NCBI GenBank assembly: GCA_934433485.1
Contig: CAKRZR010000002.1
Location: 1 to 64,000, forward strand
From: an uncultured Eubacteriales bacterium
GTDB lineage: Bacteria > Bacillota > Clostridia > Oscillospirales > CAG-272
Direction: 5' to 3'
Length of the DNA stretch: 64,000 nt
The stretch's first letter is position 1; each line of letters opens with the position of its first letter. The notes beneath the pieces were generated by a model. The model was given only the letters and a program-made list of their open reading frames with translations, was not told the DNA's origin and searched no databases. Shown piece by piece: positions 41,456-50,212 of the stretch. A program made the position numbers and the translations under genes.

Positions 41456-42780
41456 TATCTCACAAATTCTTTGTAGATACCGCGCAGCGCCTTTTCAAAA
41501 TCCTCTTCCGCGACGGCGATAATGATGTTGAATTCCGACGAGCCCTGGTCGATCATGCGGATGTTTACGCCCGCCTCCGCACAGCCCTTGAATACACGGA
41601 AAGCGGAGCCTTTGTTCTTGACCATCCCGCGACCCACGACAGCGATGAGCGCCAGACCATCCTCAATGGATACGGCGTCCGGCTCGACGAGGCTGCAGAT
41701 CCGGCTGACAATCCGATCCCGGCAGTGCGCGATCTCGGCGGAATTGAGGATCACACTCATGGTGTCGATCCCGGACGGCAGATGCTCAAAGCTCATTCCC
41801 TCGTTTTCGATGACCTCCAGCACCTTTCGTCCAAAACCACGCTCGGAGTTCATCAGCGCTTTCTCGATATTGATCGCGGAGAAGCCCTTTTTGCCCGCTA
41901 CGCCGGTAATGACGTTGACAGTATCGTACTGGTCGGTGGCGGAGACGATCATGGTGCCCGGATTGTCCGGTTCGTTTGTGTTGCGGATATTCACCGGAAT
42001 ACCGGCAAAGCGCACTGGGAAGATCGCATCCTCCTGGAATACGCCGGCGCCCATATAGGAAAGCTCCCGCAGCTCACGATATGTGATGAGATCGATGCGG
42101 CGCGGATTTTCAACGACACGCGGATCCGCCATGAGGAAGCCGTTGACATCCGTCCAGTTTTCGTAAATATCGGCAAGCACCGCTCTCGCCACAATGGCGC
42201 CGGTAATATCGGAGCCGCCGCGGGAGAAAGTGCGGATCGTTCCGTTCGGCATGGAACCGTAGAAACCGGGAACCACACCGGTTTGATGGCGCGAAAGCTC
42301 CGCGGACAGCAATGTATTGGTCAGCTCCGCGTCAAAGCTGCCATCGTCCTGAAAACGCACGAAATTCGCCGGGTCGATGAAATCGTAGCCGAGATACGCG
42401 GAGAGGATCAGACCGCTTAAATATTCCCCGCGGCTGGCGGCGTAATCGCGTCCGGCATGGTGTGTGATCGCCCACTGGATGTGCGTATACTCCTCCGTCA
42501 GATCGAGCGTGAGACCCAGCGCGTCCAGGATCCCGTCGTACCGCGCACGTACTTTTGCGAAAATGTCGTCAATGGCTTCGCCTCTGGCGGACACATTGTA
42601 GCATTCATACAGCATATCCGTGACCTTGGTGTCGGTTTTCTCACGCTTACCCGGCGCGGACGGCACCACGTATCGTCTGGAGGGATCGGCGGTCACAATG
42701 GCGTGCACCTTTTGAAAATGTGCCGCATCCGCCAAAGAGCTGCCGCCAAATTTGACGACCTTACAGGTTTTCGTATTCAT
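41455..42780 (-). CDS. lysC: Aspartate kinase
   Basis: A 441-residue enzyme. KVVKFGGSSLADAAHFQKV is the N-terminal phosphate-binding motif; TRGEYLSG-like ASRGEYLSGLILSAY and TFSRGGSDITGAIVARA complete the kinase core. Two ACT domains follow (about 300-441; ISAINIEKALMNSERGFGRK and IAVVGRGMVKNKGSAFRVF), expected to bind lysine or threonine. It catalyses the first step to lysine, threonine and methionine (EC 2.7.2.4). Monocistronic with its own promoter; no lysine riboswitch was recognised in its short leader. Confidence 0.93.
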   Translation of the reverse strand: MNTKTCKVVKFGGSSLADAAHFQKVHAIVTADPSRRYVVPSAPGKREKTDTKVTDMLYECYNVSARGEAIDDIFAKVRARYDGILDALGLTLDLTEEYTHIQWAITHHAGRDYAASRGEYLSGLILSAYLGYDFIDPANFVRFQDDGSFDAELTNTLLSAELSRHQTGVVPGFYGSMPNGTIRTFSRGGSDITGAIVARAVLADIYENWTDVNGFLMADPRVVENPRRIDLITYRELRELSYMGAGVFQEDAIFPVRFAGIPVNIRNTNEPDNPGTMIVSATDQYDTVNVITGVAGKKGFSAINIEKALMNSERGFGRKVLEVIENEGMSFEHLPSGIDTMSVILNSAEIAHCRDRIVSRICSLVEPDAVSIEDGLALIAVVGRGMVKNKGSAFRVFKGCAEAGVNIRMIDQGSSEFNIIIAVAEEDFEKALRGIYKEFVR

Positions 42781-42856
42781 CTTCGTTTTCCCACTTTCTT
42801 CTTCCTTCCCATCTCTCCGTTATCCGGACGGTACAGTACTCTATATTACTCCTATT

Positions 42857-42885
42857 ATTATATGAAAATCGCGTCCGGTTGTCAA
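42857..42885 (-). promoter_or_regulatory. Promoter of lysC
   Basis: On the minus strand TTGACA (complement of 42880-42885), 17 bases, TATAAT (complement of 42857-42862), about 75 bases before the start. Confidence 0.85.
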
Positions 42886-42960
42886 TGGGATATTCTCACA
42901 GAAACGGACGAATAAAGATACGATTTCTGGGCGAGTTTTTCCGGATTTTTCGCTTTCCCG

Positions 42961-42989
42961 TTGACATAACGCGGAAAAACGGGTATAAT
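42961..42989 (+). promoter_or_regulatory. Promoter of the DUF1015 gene
   Basis: TTGACA at 42961-42966, 17 bases, TATAAT at 42984-42989: perfect boxes and spacing. Confidence 0.87.
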
Positions 42990-43032
42990 AAAGAAAAACA
43001 TCGCCTGCTCTCAGAAAGGATACACAGAATCC

Positions 43033-44247
43033 ATGAATAATTATTCTACGATATTCTCACCCGCCGCCATGCTCCTGCCGCAGGATCCGTCCCGCTTTGC
43101 CGTGATTGCCTGCGATCAGTTCACACAGGATCCCGCGTACTGGAAGGCTTGCCGGGATTTTATCGGCTCCGCTCCCTCCGCGCTTGACTACATACTGCCG
43201 GAAGCATATCTCGGCACACCGCTGGAGGATACGCAGAAGGAAGTGATCCGGGAACACATGCGTACCTTTACGCCGGACGCGATGATTCCCTATGCCGGTC
43301 TTGTGTACGTGGAACGCACACTGCCAGACGGCGCGATCCGCACCGGGATTGTCGGCAAGCTCGATCTGGAAGCCTATGATTACACCAAAGGTTCCCGTTC
43401 ACCCATCCGTGCTACGGAGGAAACGGTTCTGGAACGGATCCCGCCACGCTGTAGAATCCGTGAGGAAGCCGCCATTGAACTGCCGCATATTCTCGTTCTC
43501 GTGGACGATGCAGCGCTTTTTGCCATGCTCCGCGACACGCGTGACACGCTTGCCACCTTATACGACTGTGCTCTCATGGAAGGCGGCGGACACATTCACG
43601 GCTATGCCGTCACAGGCGCTGTCCTTGCGCGTACTATGGAGGAAATCGCCGCGTACGAAGCGGCACACGCCGACGGCGTGATCTACGCGATGGGCGACGG
43701 CAACCATTCGCTCGCGGCGGCAAAGGCGCATTATGAAAATCTGAAGAAATCCCTGGGCGACGCAGCAAAGGCGCATCCGGCGCGGTACGCGCTGTGCGAG
43801 ATCACCGGACTTTCCGATCCGTCGCTGGTGTTCGAGCCGATCTACCGCGTCCTGACCGGGTGCGATCCGGCGGATGTCCTGTCTGCGCTGTACCAGATCA
43901 CGGAACCGGGAGACGGAGGTGAGACGATCCACGTGCTCTGCGGCAGTCACGCAGAAACGGCACACTTCACCGCACCAACCCACGCGCTGACCGTCGGCTC
44001 CCTGCAGGATTTTCTCGACAGCTACAAAAAGGCGCACCCCGGCGTATCCTGCGACTACATCCACGGTAAGGACGCACTGCGTGCGCTGGCAAAGGCGGAA
44101 AACACGATCGGTTTTCTCTTTGACGGCATGGCAAAGGAGGAGCTGTTCCCGTATGTCGCCGCCCATGGCACATTGCCGCGCAAGACATTCTCGATGGGAG
44201 AAGCCAAAAGCAAGCGGTACTATCTGGAAGCGCGTGTGATCCGGTAA
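43033..44247 (+). CDS. DUF1015 family protein
   Basis: A 404-residue soluble protein. Conserved DUF1015 blocks are seen: an early AAMLLPQDPSRFAVIACDQF, GAIRTGIVGKLDLEAYDY, RSPIRATEETVLERIPPR, YAMGDGNHSLAAAKAHYE (the most conserved, with DGNHS) and IGFLFDGMAKEELF. Function is not established; homologues are often near serine-biosynthesis genes and this genome region also contains serCA, though 13 kb away. It is monocistronic. Confidence 0.88.
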   Translation: MNNYSTIFSPAAMLLPQDPSRFAVIACDQFTQDPAYWKACRDFIGSAPSALDYILPEAYLGTPLEDTQKEVIREHMRTFTPDAMIPYAGLVYVERTLPDGAIRTGIVGKLDLEAYDYTKGSRSPIRATEETVLERIPPRCRIREEAAIELPHILVLVDDAALFAMLRDTRDTLATLYDCALMEGGGHIHGYAVTGAVLARTMEEIAAYEAAHADGVIYAMGDGNHSLAAAKAHYENLKKSLGDAAKAHPARYALCEITGLSDPSLVFEPIYRVLTGCDPADVLSALYQITEPGDGGETIHVLCGSHAETAHFTAPTHALTVGSLQDFLDSYKKAHPGVSCDYIHGKDALRALAKAENTIGFLFDGMAKEELFPYVAAHGTLPRKTFSMGEAKSKRYYLEARVIR

Positions 44248-44329
44248 AAATTAAATAGCGATGGAGCGGAGTTTTTCTACGGTTCTCCGGTTCGCCGGGA
44301 AATACGCTGACTATATCGTGTTTTTATCC

Positions 44330-44366
44330 CCGAAAGGCCGTATTTATGGTCTTTCGGCAAAAAAAC
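44330..44366 (+). terminator. Terminator after the DUF1015 gene
   Basis: CCGAAAG (44340-44346) pairs with CTTTCGG (44351-44357) across a short loop, followed by an A-rich rather than T-rich tail on the plus strand. It is a plausible but weaker terminator. The rest of 44248-44475 shows no convincing gene. Confidence 0.4.
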
Positions 44367-44475
44367 AACCTTATAGCAGCGTTTTCTTGTTTTTTCGGTA
44401 CATTTTGCGGGAACATTTTTCACCGCGTCGCGTCTTATGGGATAGAAAATACCGCAATACAAAGGAGACCCCTGC

Positions 44476-45702
44476 ATGAAATCCAATCTATACCGCACGC
44501 TGCTCATTTTCCTATGCTGCGCTACCCTGTTCGCCGGATGCCAGAAAAACGCGGAACCAGAGACGGAAACGGAAGCACAGACAGATCCGACAGCGGAGAA
44601 CACTACAGAAACCGTCGTGGAAACAGAACCGGAGACCGTCCCCGAAGAAACGGACGACCGTCCGGCATGGGCAAAGCCGGTTTCGCTGGGGGAAATCACG
44701 GATTCGGATGCCTATGCCAGTCTGCCGCAGGGCAGCAGCGTTTACTACATTCTTCCCGAAAACTGCACACCGGAGGAAGTCCCTCCGCTCCTTGGAACGA
44801 TCACGTTTTCCTATGACAGCGATTTTCATTGGCATTATTCGGATGCGGAGGAAAGACCATTCTGGAACGAACCCGTCAAGCAGGTGATCACGACTACAGA
44901 ACCCGCCAATGCCGCCGATCCGGAATACGAGCGCGTGGTGATCTCCCGCACACTGACGCCGCTTGCCGCTCTACCGGAGGACGCGGATGTATATGGCGCC
45001 ACACCGTCCGGTCACGCGTTCGCGTTCACCTGCACGCCCGGCGAGGAGCGCGACACCTATGAGGGAATTTTGCAGTTTGACAACGAGCACGGTATCCAGG
45101 TCACGTACTACAGCTACGATTTTGATGAGAATTTCGTGGAAACGGTGCTTTTACCGAAGATGGAATCGTGCAGGATCTGGGTGAATGGTCTCGGCACGCA
45201 GCGGATGGATGTACGGTTCTATGCTGGCGTAGGCGCCGATTCCAAGGAAACGTCTTACGGCTATATTCTCCCGCTTCCCGCAGACTGGAGCTACAACGGC
45301 GTAAATATCGCCAGTGTATGGCAAAACGAGTACAGCGGTGTATACAGCACAAAACGTTTGGAGGTCATGGCTGCCATATTCGATACGCCCTGGATCGGCT
45401 ATGTCGGTATAGACGCGGATGAAGCGGCGATCGCGGAAGCCAGGCAAAGCCGCCCGTTGACGGAGGGTGTGACAAAAGACGGTCAAAAATATACCTACTG
45501 TCACACGGATGCGAAAACGGAGGACGGCAAAGGCGTCACATGGTACTACTTCTCCGTACAGATCGCAGGTATGCCGGAGGGCAACTACGTCTACATCTCC
45601 GTGCTGACCTACGACACCGATCCCGACGGCTATTTCGAGGATGTGATCCTGCCCGCCATCGAGGGAATCTCGTTCTACAACGCGGAGCTTGCCCAATCAT
45701 AA
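44476..45702 (+). CDS. Lipoprotein of unknown function
   Basis: A 408-residue protein. The signal peptide ends in the lipobox LFAGC (Cys21), giving a lipid-anchored extracellular protein. Residues 24-60 are a Thr/Glu/Pro-rich linker. Two similar beta-rich halves follow, at about 75-240 and 255-400; both contain aligned features such as ETVLLPKMESCRIWVN against EDVILPAIEGISFYN, suggesting an internal duplication. No known family was recognised. AAAGGAG precedes ATG 44476. Confidence 0.8.
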   Translation: MKSNLYRTLLIFLCCATLFAGCQKNAEPETETEAQTDPTAENTTETVVETEPETVPEETDDRPAWAKPVSLGEITDSDAYASLPQGSSVYYILPENCTPEEVPPLLGTITFSYDSDFHWHYSDAEERPFWNEPVKQVITTTEPANAADPEYERVVISRTLTPLAALPEDADVYGATPSGHAFAFTCTPGEERDTYEGILQFDNEHGIQVTYYSYDFDENFVETVLLPKMESCRIWVNGLGTQRMDVRFYAGVGADSKETSYGYILPLPADWSYNGVNIASVWQNEYSGVYSTKRLEVMAAIFDTPWIGYVGIDADEAAIAEARQSRPLTEGVTKDGQKYTYCHTDAKTEDGKGVTWYYFSVQIAGMPEGNYVYISVLTYDTDPDGYFEDVILPAIEGISFYNAELAQS

Positions 45703-45721
45703 GCATTGGTGGTGAAATGCA

Positions 45722-45765
45722 AAAACCGGAGTGCAGCTTTGTGCTGTACTCCGGTTCTTTTTTTA
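45722..45765. terminator. Bidirectional terminator, lipoprotein and GH20-like genes
   Basis: AACCGGAGTGCAGC pairs with GCTGTACTCCGGTT, flanked by A and T runs, between convergent genes. Confidence 0.9.
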
Positions 45766-45786
45766 ATTCCCGCTATCCCGCAGGAA

Positions 45787-46746
45787 TCATTCTCCCCACA
45801 TTGCGCGTGCCTCGCCGACCGTTTTCGCGCTGCGTCTGAGCATATCGCGCCATTCCGGGATCACAGGCTCCCATGTCGTTTGTAAAAAGCCGAGAATCCG
45901 CTCGTGCGCGACCTCGTTTTTGCAATATGCCGCGAGACTGGTGAAGTTGTCGTCCTCGTATTCGAGGCTGCCGCCCGGGAACAGGTCAAATCCCGCCTCG
46001 GATAATGCCTTAAGCGGACGGACACGGATCTCCTGCGCGTAGGACAGCTCGCCATAGAATTTCGAGAAGTAATACCACACGCACTGGATCACGGATTTCG
46101 GGCAGTTTTCGATGACCTCCTCCGTATGCTCTCTGGCGTAGTCCGACCACATCATCGCGCGCGCGCCGTTTTTCTCCACGCAGTCCACAAGATAGCGCAG
46201 ATCGTGCCACCACTGCTCCCTCTGGCGGATCACAACATAGCGATAGTCCTGTTGAATCTCATAATTCTCCTCATCCATACCGAGATGGAAATACCGCGGA
46301 TGAAGGATGGCGCATACGTCGTCGATCAGATCGCGGCACACATCGTAATAGGACTGCGAAGAGACCATTTTCGCGTATTCGCCCAGCCATACATCGTGCG
46401 TCGCGGAGAAATTGAGCTTCGGAATCACCTTGATGCCCATCTGCCGCAGGCTCTCCGCTTCCGCCGCCAGTCTTTCCGATGTCCATGCGCCCTCCACGGC
46501 AAGCTCCGGATGGGACGGGTAGACGAGTCCGTCCGCGATGTCGAGCACGATCGCATTCACACCATGCGCCGCGAGCTGTGCCCTGTACGCTTCCCACGTC
46601 GCCTCGTCAAAGCGCAGTACCGGGGACGCGGGTTGTTTCCAAACCTTGTGCGCCTCGTTCGGATATTTCTCCAAGCCGCTTGTATTGTCCTTCTCCAACC
46701 ACAAATTCGTACCAAGGTGAACCAGTACACTCCAGATTTTTTCCAT
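45787..46746 (-). CDS. GH20-like TIM-barrel glycosidase
   Basis: A 319-residue cytosolic protein. AAHGVNAIVLDIADGLVYPSH, then IKVIPKLNFSATHD and YFHLGMDEENYEI, fits a GH20-type barrel in which the Asp-Glu pair (here DEE) is catalytic; the motif is close to the HxGxDE consensus but not exact. It has no added domains and is shorter than typical hexosaminidases. It is the last gene of the four-gene operon with the FAD oxidoreductase, GH78 and solute-binding lipoprotein; the gap to the preceding gene is 12 bases. Substrate uncertain. Confidence 0.68.
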   Translation of the reverse strand: MEKIWSVLVHLGTNLWLEKDNTSGLEKYPNEAHKVWKQPASPVLRFDEATWEAYRAQLAAHGVNAIVLDIADGLVYPSHPELAVEGAWTSERLAAEAESLRQMGIKVIPKLNFSATHDVWLGEYAKMVSSQSYYDVCRDLIDDVCAILHPRYFHLGMDEENYEIQQDYRYVVIRQREQWWHDLRYLVDCVEKNGARAMMWSDYAREHTEEVIENCPKSVIQCVWYYFSKFYGELSYAQEIRVRPLKALSEAGFDLFPGGSLEYEDDNFTSLAAYCKNEVAHERILGFLQTTWEPVIPEWRDMLRRSAKTVGEARAMWGE

Positions 46747-46758
46747 ATCCGTCTCCTC

Positions 46759-48039
46759 TCAGTTGTGTCCGTCGATGTGCCCATCCGTGGAGCCGCGTAC
46801 CGATACTGTGCGATCCTCCGGGATGTATTCGTCCGGGAAGTGGATCATTACGCCGCCGTCCGCCAGCCGTCCCTGCAGGGTCGCGACATCCACATCCGCG
46901 ATGGCACAGCCGGTCTCGATCGCCAACGCCGCCGCTTCGCCCGCTGCCTGACCGGTCTGGATCGCCGGTGGAATCACACGGAGAATGTCCCATGCGTAGC
47001 CCTCGCCAGCCGCGCTTCTGCCAGCCGTGATCATATTGTCAAAGCCGCGCCGGGTCAGGGTACGCAGCGGCACCTCAAAGAGATAGTCGCGGTGATCGAA
47101 GTCGTTGACGGCACCCACAGAATCGTCGAAATGGCGGTAGCAGTCGGTCAGCTTCAGCGTGTAGTCTCCATCGATCCGACAGGTGGTGCGGAAATTCGGC
47201 ATCAGCGGCATCATGGCGACGTCTCTCTCAAACCGCGGCTGTCCCTTCAAATGCGCAAGCATCAGTCTCTGGTTGTGTATGAGGTATTCCGACACATTGT
47301 CCACCGTCAGCCCGGACCAAACCGGCATATCGGCAGGATGGTTGTCGCCGTACAGACTTGCGCCGCCGCCGGATACGCTGCCATATGCCAGCCGGATATC
47401 TCCTTTTTCAACCGCGCGCCGACAGCCGTCGAGTGTGATCGTCTTTGCAAAATAAGAGTCAAAATTACCGCCCGGCACGGTTGGGATCCCGGAACGGCGC
47501 AGCAGATCCGCGTCACCGGTGGTATCGACGAGCATTTTGCACGCGGTATATTCAAGTCCCGATTTGGAATCGGTCACCACACCCCGGCACACGCCACCCT
47601 CCATCTGCGGATAAACGGCTGCACAGTCAAGGAGCAGATCGACGCCGGCGTCCGTAACCTCTTCCATGAGCTGCATCGCGAAAATATACGGTGAGAACCA
47701 GTCGCAGTAACGCACGCCGGTCTCCGTTTTCGGCTCTCCCTCCTTCCATTCCGCGGGAATGGTGTCGTAGCCGTACAGCGCGGACATCCGAAGCCATTTT
47801 TCGCACAGTCCGAAGATGATCTGCTTACCGCGTCCGTTGCACATCGGCACGTACAGATTCACGAGTCCCAGCGTGGCAAGACCGCCGAGAATGTTCGATT
47901 TTTCAAGCAGCAGTACATGTTGTCCGCGTTTCGCCGCAGAATACGCCGCCGCGCAGCCCGCCACGCCGCCGCCTGCCACGATCACATCATACGCGCCGCG
48001 CACCGGGATTTCTTTCTGGAAGTGTATCGTATCTTTCAT
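46759..48039 (-). CDS. FAD-dependent oxidoreductase (FAD_oxidored family)
   Basis: A 426-residue protein. The dinucleotide-binding motif is YDVIVAGGGVAGCAAAYSAAKRG, and the FAD-ribose acid lies in LLLEKSNILGGLATLGLVN. VDTTGDADLLRRSGIP and MITAGRSAAGEGYAWDILRVIPP complete the family pattern. Such genes often sit in carbohydrate-use clusters and may oxidise a sugar or glycoside. ATG 48039 follows AAGGA. It lies 19 bases after the GH78 gene. The substrate is unknown. Confidence 0.85.
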   Translation of the reverse strand: MKDTIHFQKEIPVRGAYDVIVAGGGVAGCAAAYSAAKRGQHVLLLEKSNILGGLATLGLVNLYVPMCNGRGKQIIFGLCEKWLRMSALYGYDTIPAEWKEGEPKTETGVRYCDWFSPYIFAMQLMEEVTDAGVDLLLDCAAVYPQMEGGVCRGVVTDSKSGLEYTACKMLVDTTGDADLLRRSGIPTVPGGNFDSYFAKTITLDGCRRAVEKGDIRLAYGSVSGGGASLYGDNHPADMPVWSGLTVDNVSEYLIHNQRLMLAHLKGQPRFERDVAMMPLMPNFRTTCRIDGDYTLKLTDCYRHFDDSVGAVNDFDHRDYLFEVPLRTLTRRGFDNMITAGRSAAGEGYAWDILRVIPPAIQTGQAAGEAAALAIETGCAIADVDVATLQGRLADGGVMIHFPDEYIPEDRTVSVRGSTDGHIDGHN

Positions 48040-48058
48040 AATCTTTTCCTTATATCCT

Positions 48059-50206
48059 TTAGTCGCTTGATAACAAAAACGTATGTACGCCGGCAGACAG
48101 CGGACCATCCCCCGCCCGGTACGCGCGCACCCCCTCCGGAATCCGCACCGTCGCGTGAACGCCGTCCGTCATTCGATCGAGCGTCACGGCGATCTCGCCC
48201 TGCGGTGTGTGGATTCTTCCGGCGGCATGGCGCATTTCTGTCGGCAGCTGCGGCGCGATGATGATCTCACGCCAGCCTGCACCCCCTTGAGTCTGCCGGA
48301 TCCCGCACAGTCCGGTCAGCACAGTGCGCACACCGGCGCCGAACATGGGATGACAGTGGGATCCACCCGTCCAGCTCTCCCAGATCGTGGTCGCGCCGTG
48401 GTCGCGCATATAGAGAAAGGAACCAACATCCGTGGCGGACAGGAGCCGATATGCCGTATCTGCACAGCCGTGCGTCCAGAGCAGCTCAAGAAGCAGATCG
48501 GTCGTCAAAAATCCGGTGTCAAAATGGCCTAGCGCACTGTAATACTCGTTCATCCGAGCCGGATCCTCCAAACCGAGAGCCACGGCGTACACCATCGCGG
48601 CGCCAATGTCCGACAGCCCCGCGTAATCCGCGCGTACCGCCGCCATGGATCGCCCGATTGCTGCCTGATATGCCGCATCCGCGCAAGAATCCCCAACGAT
48701 CCGCGCGATTTCGGCAAGCATATGGAGCGCGCGCACATATAGAGCGGTATTGACATAGGATTCCGGCAGTTCTCCGGTCGCGAGACAGCACCAGTCGCCA
48801 AGACACCAGCCGCCCTCCTCTTCCCGCACGATCCGACCGTTCTCCACGCGCGATTCCATATAGGAAAACCACTTTTGCATCGCCGGATATGCTTCGCGCA
48901 GCATTTTGACCTCACCGTACTGTCGGTAATATGCCCAGGGAACCGTGACGATCGCAACGCCCCATCCGCCCGGACCGCCTCCTCCGCCCTGAAACGGCGC
49001 AGTATGCTGCACGTGTCCGGTATCGGGATCCTGACAGTCGAGAATGTCCCGGATCCACTTGCGGTAAAACGGCTGCGCGTCCAGGATCAGCATCGCGGTC
49101 TCCGCCGTGACCTGTCCGTCCCCGGTATAGCCAAGCCGTTCCCGGTGCGGACAATCCATCGGCACGCTGCCATGGACCGCGGAGGTCTGTGTACGCAGAT
49201 ACGCGTCGAAATAAAAATTCATCCCTTCGCAGTCGCTGTCAAACGCGGCGGTCACCGGAAGATCGGCGTGGATCACACAGACCTCCGCGTCCTCGATCTC
49301 CCCACACACATCAAAATACCGGAATGCGTGCCACACGAACGAGGGCAGAAAGGTGTCGCCGCTGCCGGAGGAGACAAACGTATCCGCCATGATCTGCGGC
49401 ACACCGGATTTGCAGATATAGCCGGATCCGGTGCTTGTAAAATCGAGCTCTCCCGACGCGGACAGCTCCTCGGCAAACCGAACATGGATCGTGCTGCCGG
49501 ACGGTGCGTTTGTACGGATCCGCACCAGACCGCTGATGTTCTCCCCGGCGTCGTAGATCGTTCTGCCGTCCGCGGCACCGATTTTTTCGGGGGTAATCGT
49601 GCGGATGATCCGGTCGGGCACACCATCCTCCGGGGTGAAAAGGGTATCGGTCAGCGCGGCAGGGATCACGGGGTACTCTGTATCATCCGTGAATCGCGCG
49701 TCTATGGTCTCGCCGAGGAACAGCTGGGACGCGCGGATATTCGATTCCCGCCACGTTTCGCTGCCGTCGGAGACAATGTGCGCATCGTCTATGGCGAGAT
49801 CGTAGATACACTGCGTACGGTCGGAATAGGTCATATCGCCCTCGGCAGTCCGTTCGGTCTGTACGAAGAAGCCGCCGCCGCACTGGATCTCCAGCACGTT
49901 CTCGCCATTTTTCAGAAGTGCTGTAATGTCATACGTGCGATAATACACACGATGGGTGAAGCGGTCGTGACAGGAATAGGTCGCACGCGTCAGATCGCGT
50001 CGGAAATAATCGCTCTGCGGCGGTTGGAACCAATCGTCCGCGCCAAGCGCGATTCCGTTGAGCCAGACGCGGTAATACCCGAGACCTGTGACGGAAAGAG
50101 AGGCATGCCGTACCTGCACCACCGAAAACCGGCGGACGGTGATGGGGGCGGCGCACGGACGGTTCGGCGCGATCCAGATGGCGGAATGAAAAGGGGTATG
50201 CTCCAT
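48059..50206 (-). CDS. GH78-family alpha-L-rhamnosidase
   Basis: A 715-residue protein without a signal peptide. An N-terminal beta-sandwich (YRVWLNGIALGADDW, YDITALLKNGENVLEI) precedes the (alpha/alpha)6 barrel. PMDCPHRERLGYTGDGQ carries the catalytic acid region and GATTIWESWTGGSHCHPMFG the base region of GH78. It should remove alpha-L-rhamnose from pectin fragments or flavonoid glycosides inside the cell. Its start lies 6 bases after the solute-binding lipoprotein stop. Confidence 0.92.
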   Translation of the reverse strand: MEHTPFHSAIWIAPNRPCAAPITVRRFSVVQVRHASLSVTGLGYYRVWLNGIALGADDWFQPPQSDYFRRDLTRATYSCHDRFTHRVYYRTYDITALLKNGENVLEIQCGGGFFVQTERTAEGDMTYSDRTQCIYDLAIDDAHIVSDGSETWRESNIRASQLFLGETIDARFTDDTEYPVIPAALTDTLFTPEDGVPDRIIRTITPEKIGAADGRTIYDAGENISGLVRIRTNAPSGSTIHVRFAEELSASGELDFTSTGSGYICKSGVPQIMADTFVSSGSGDTFLPSFVWHAFRYFDVCGEIEDAEVCVIHADLPVTAAFDSDCEGMNFYFDAYLRTQTSAVHGSVPMDCPHRERLGYTGDGQVTAETAMLILDAQPFYRKWIRDILDCQDPDTGHVQHTAPFQGGGGGPGGWGVAIVTVPWAYYRQYGEVKMLREAYPAMQKWFSYMESRVENGRIVREEEGGWCLGDWCCLATGELPESYVNTALYVRALHMLAEIARIVGDSCADAAYQAAIGRSMAAVRADYAGLSDIGAAMVYAVALGLEDPARMNEYYSALGHFDTGFLTTDLLLELLWTHGCADTAYRLLSATDVGSFLYMRDHGATTIWESWTGGSHCHPMFGAGVRTVLTGLCGIRQTQGGAGWREIIIAPQLPTEMRHAAGRIHTPQGEIAVTLDRMTDGVHATVRIPEGVRAYRAGDGPLSAGVHTFLLSSD

Positions 50207-50212
50207 TGTAGT

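Noticed and set aside
44261..44479. A 72-codon frame just downstream of the DUF1015 gene.
   Set aside because: It has no ribosome site and runs through a hairpin and up to the ribosome site of the next gene; its sequence resembles nothing known.
46126..47694. A 522-codon plus-strand frame across the GH20-like and FAD oxidoreductase genes.
   Set aside because: It crosses a gene boundary and both minus-strand genes have good motifs and ribosome sites.
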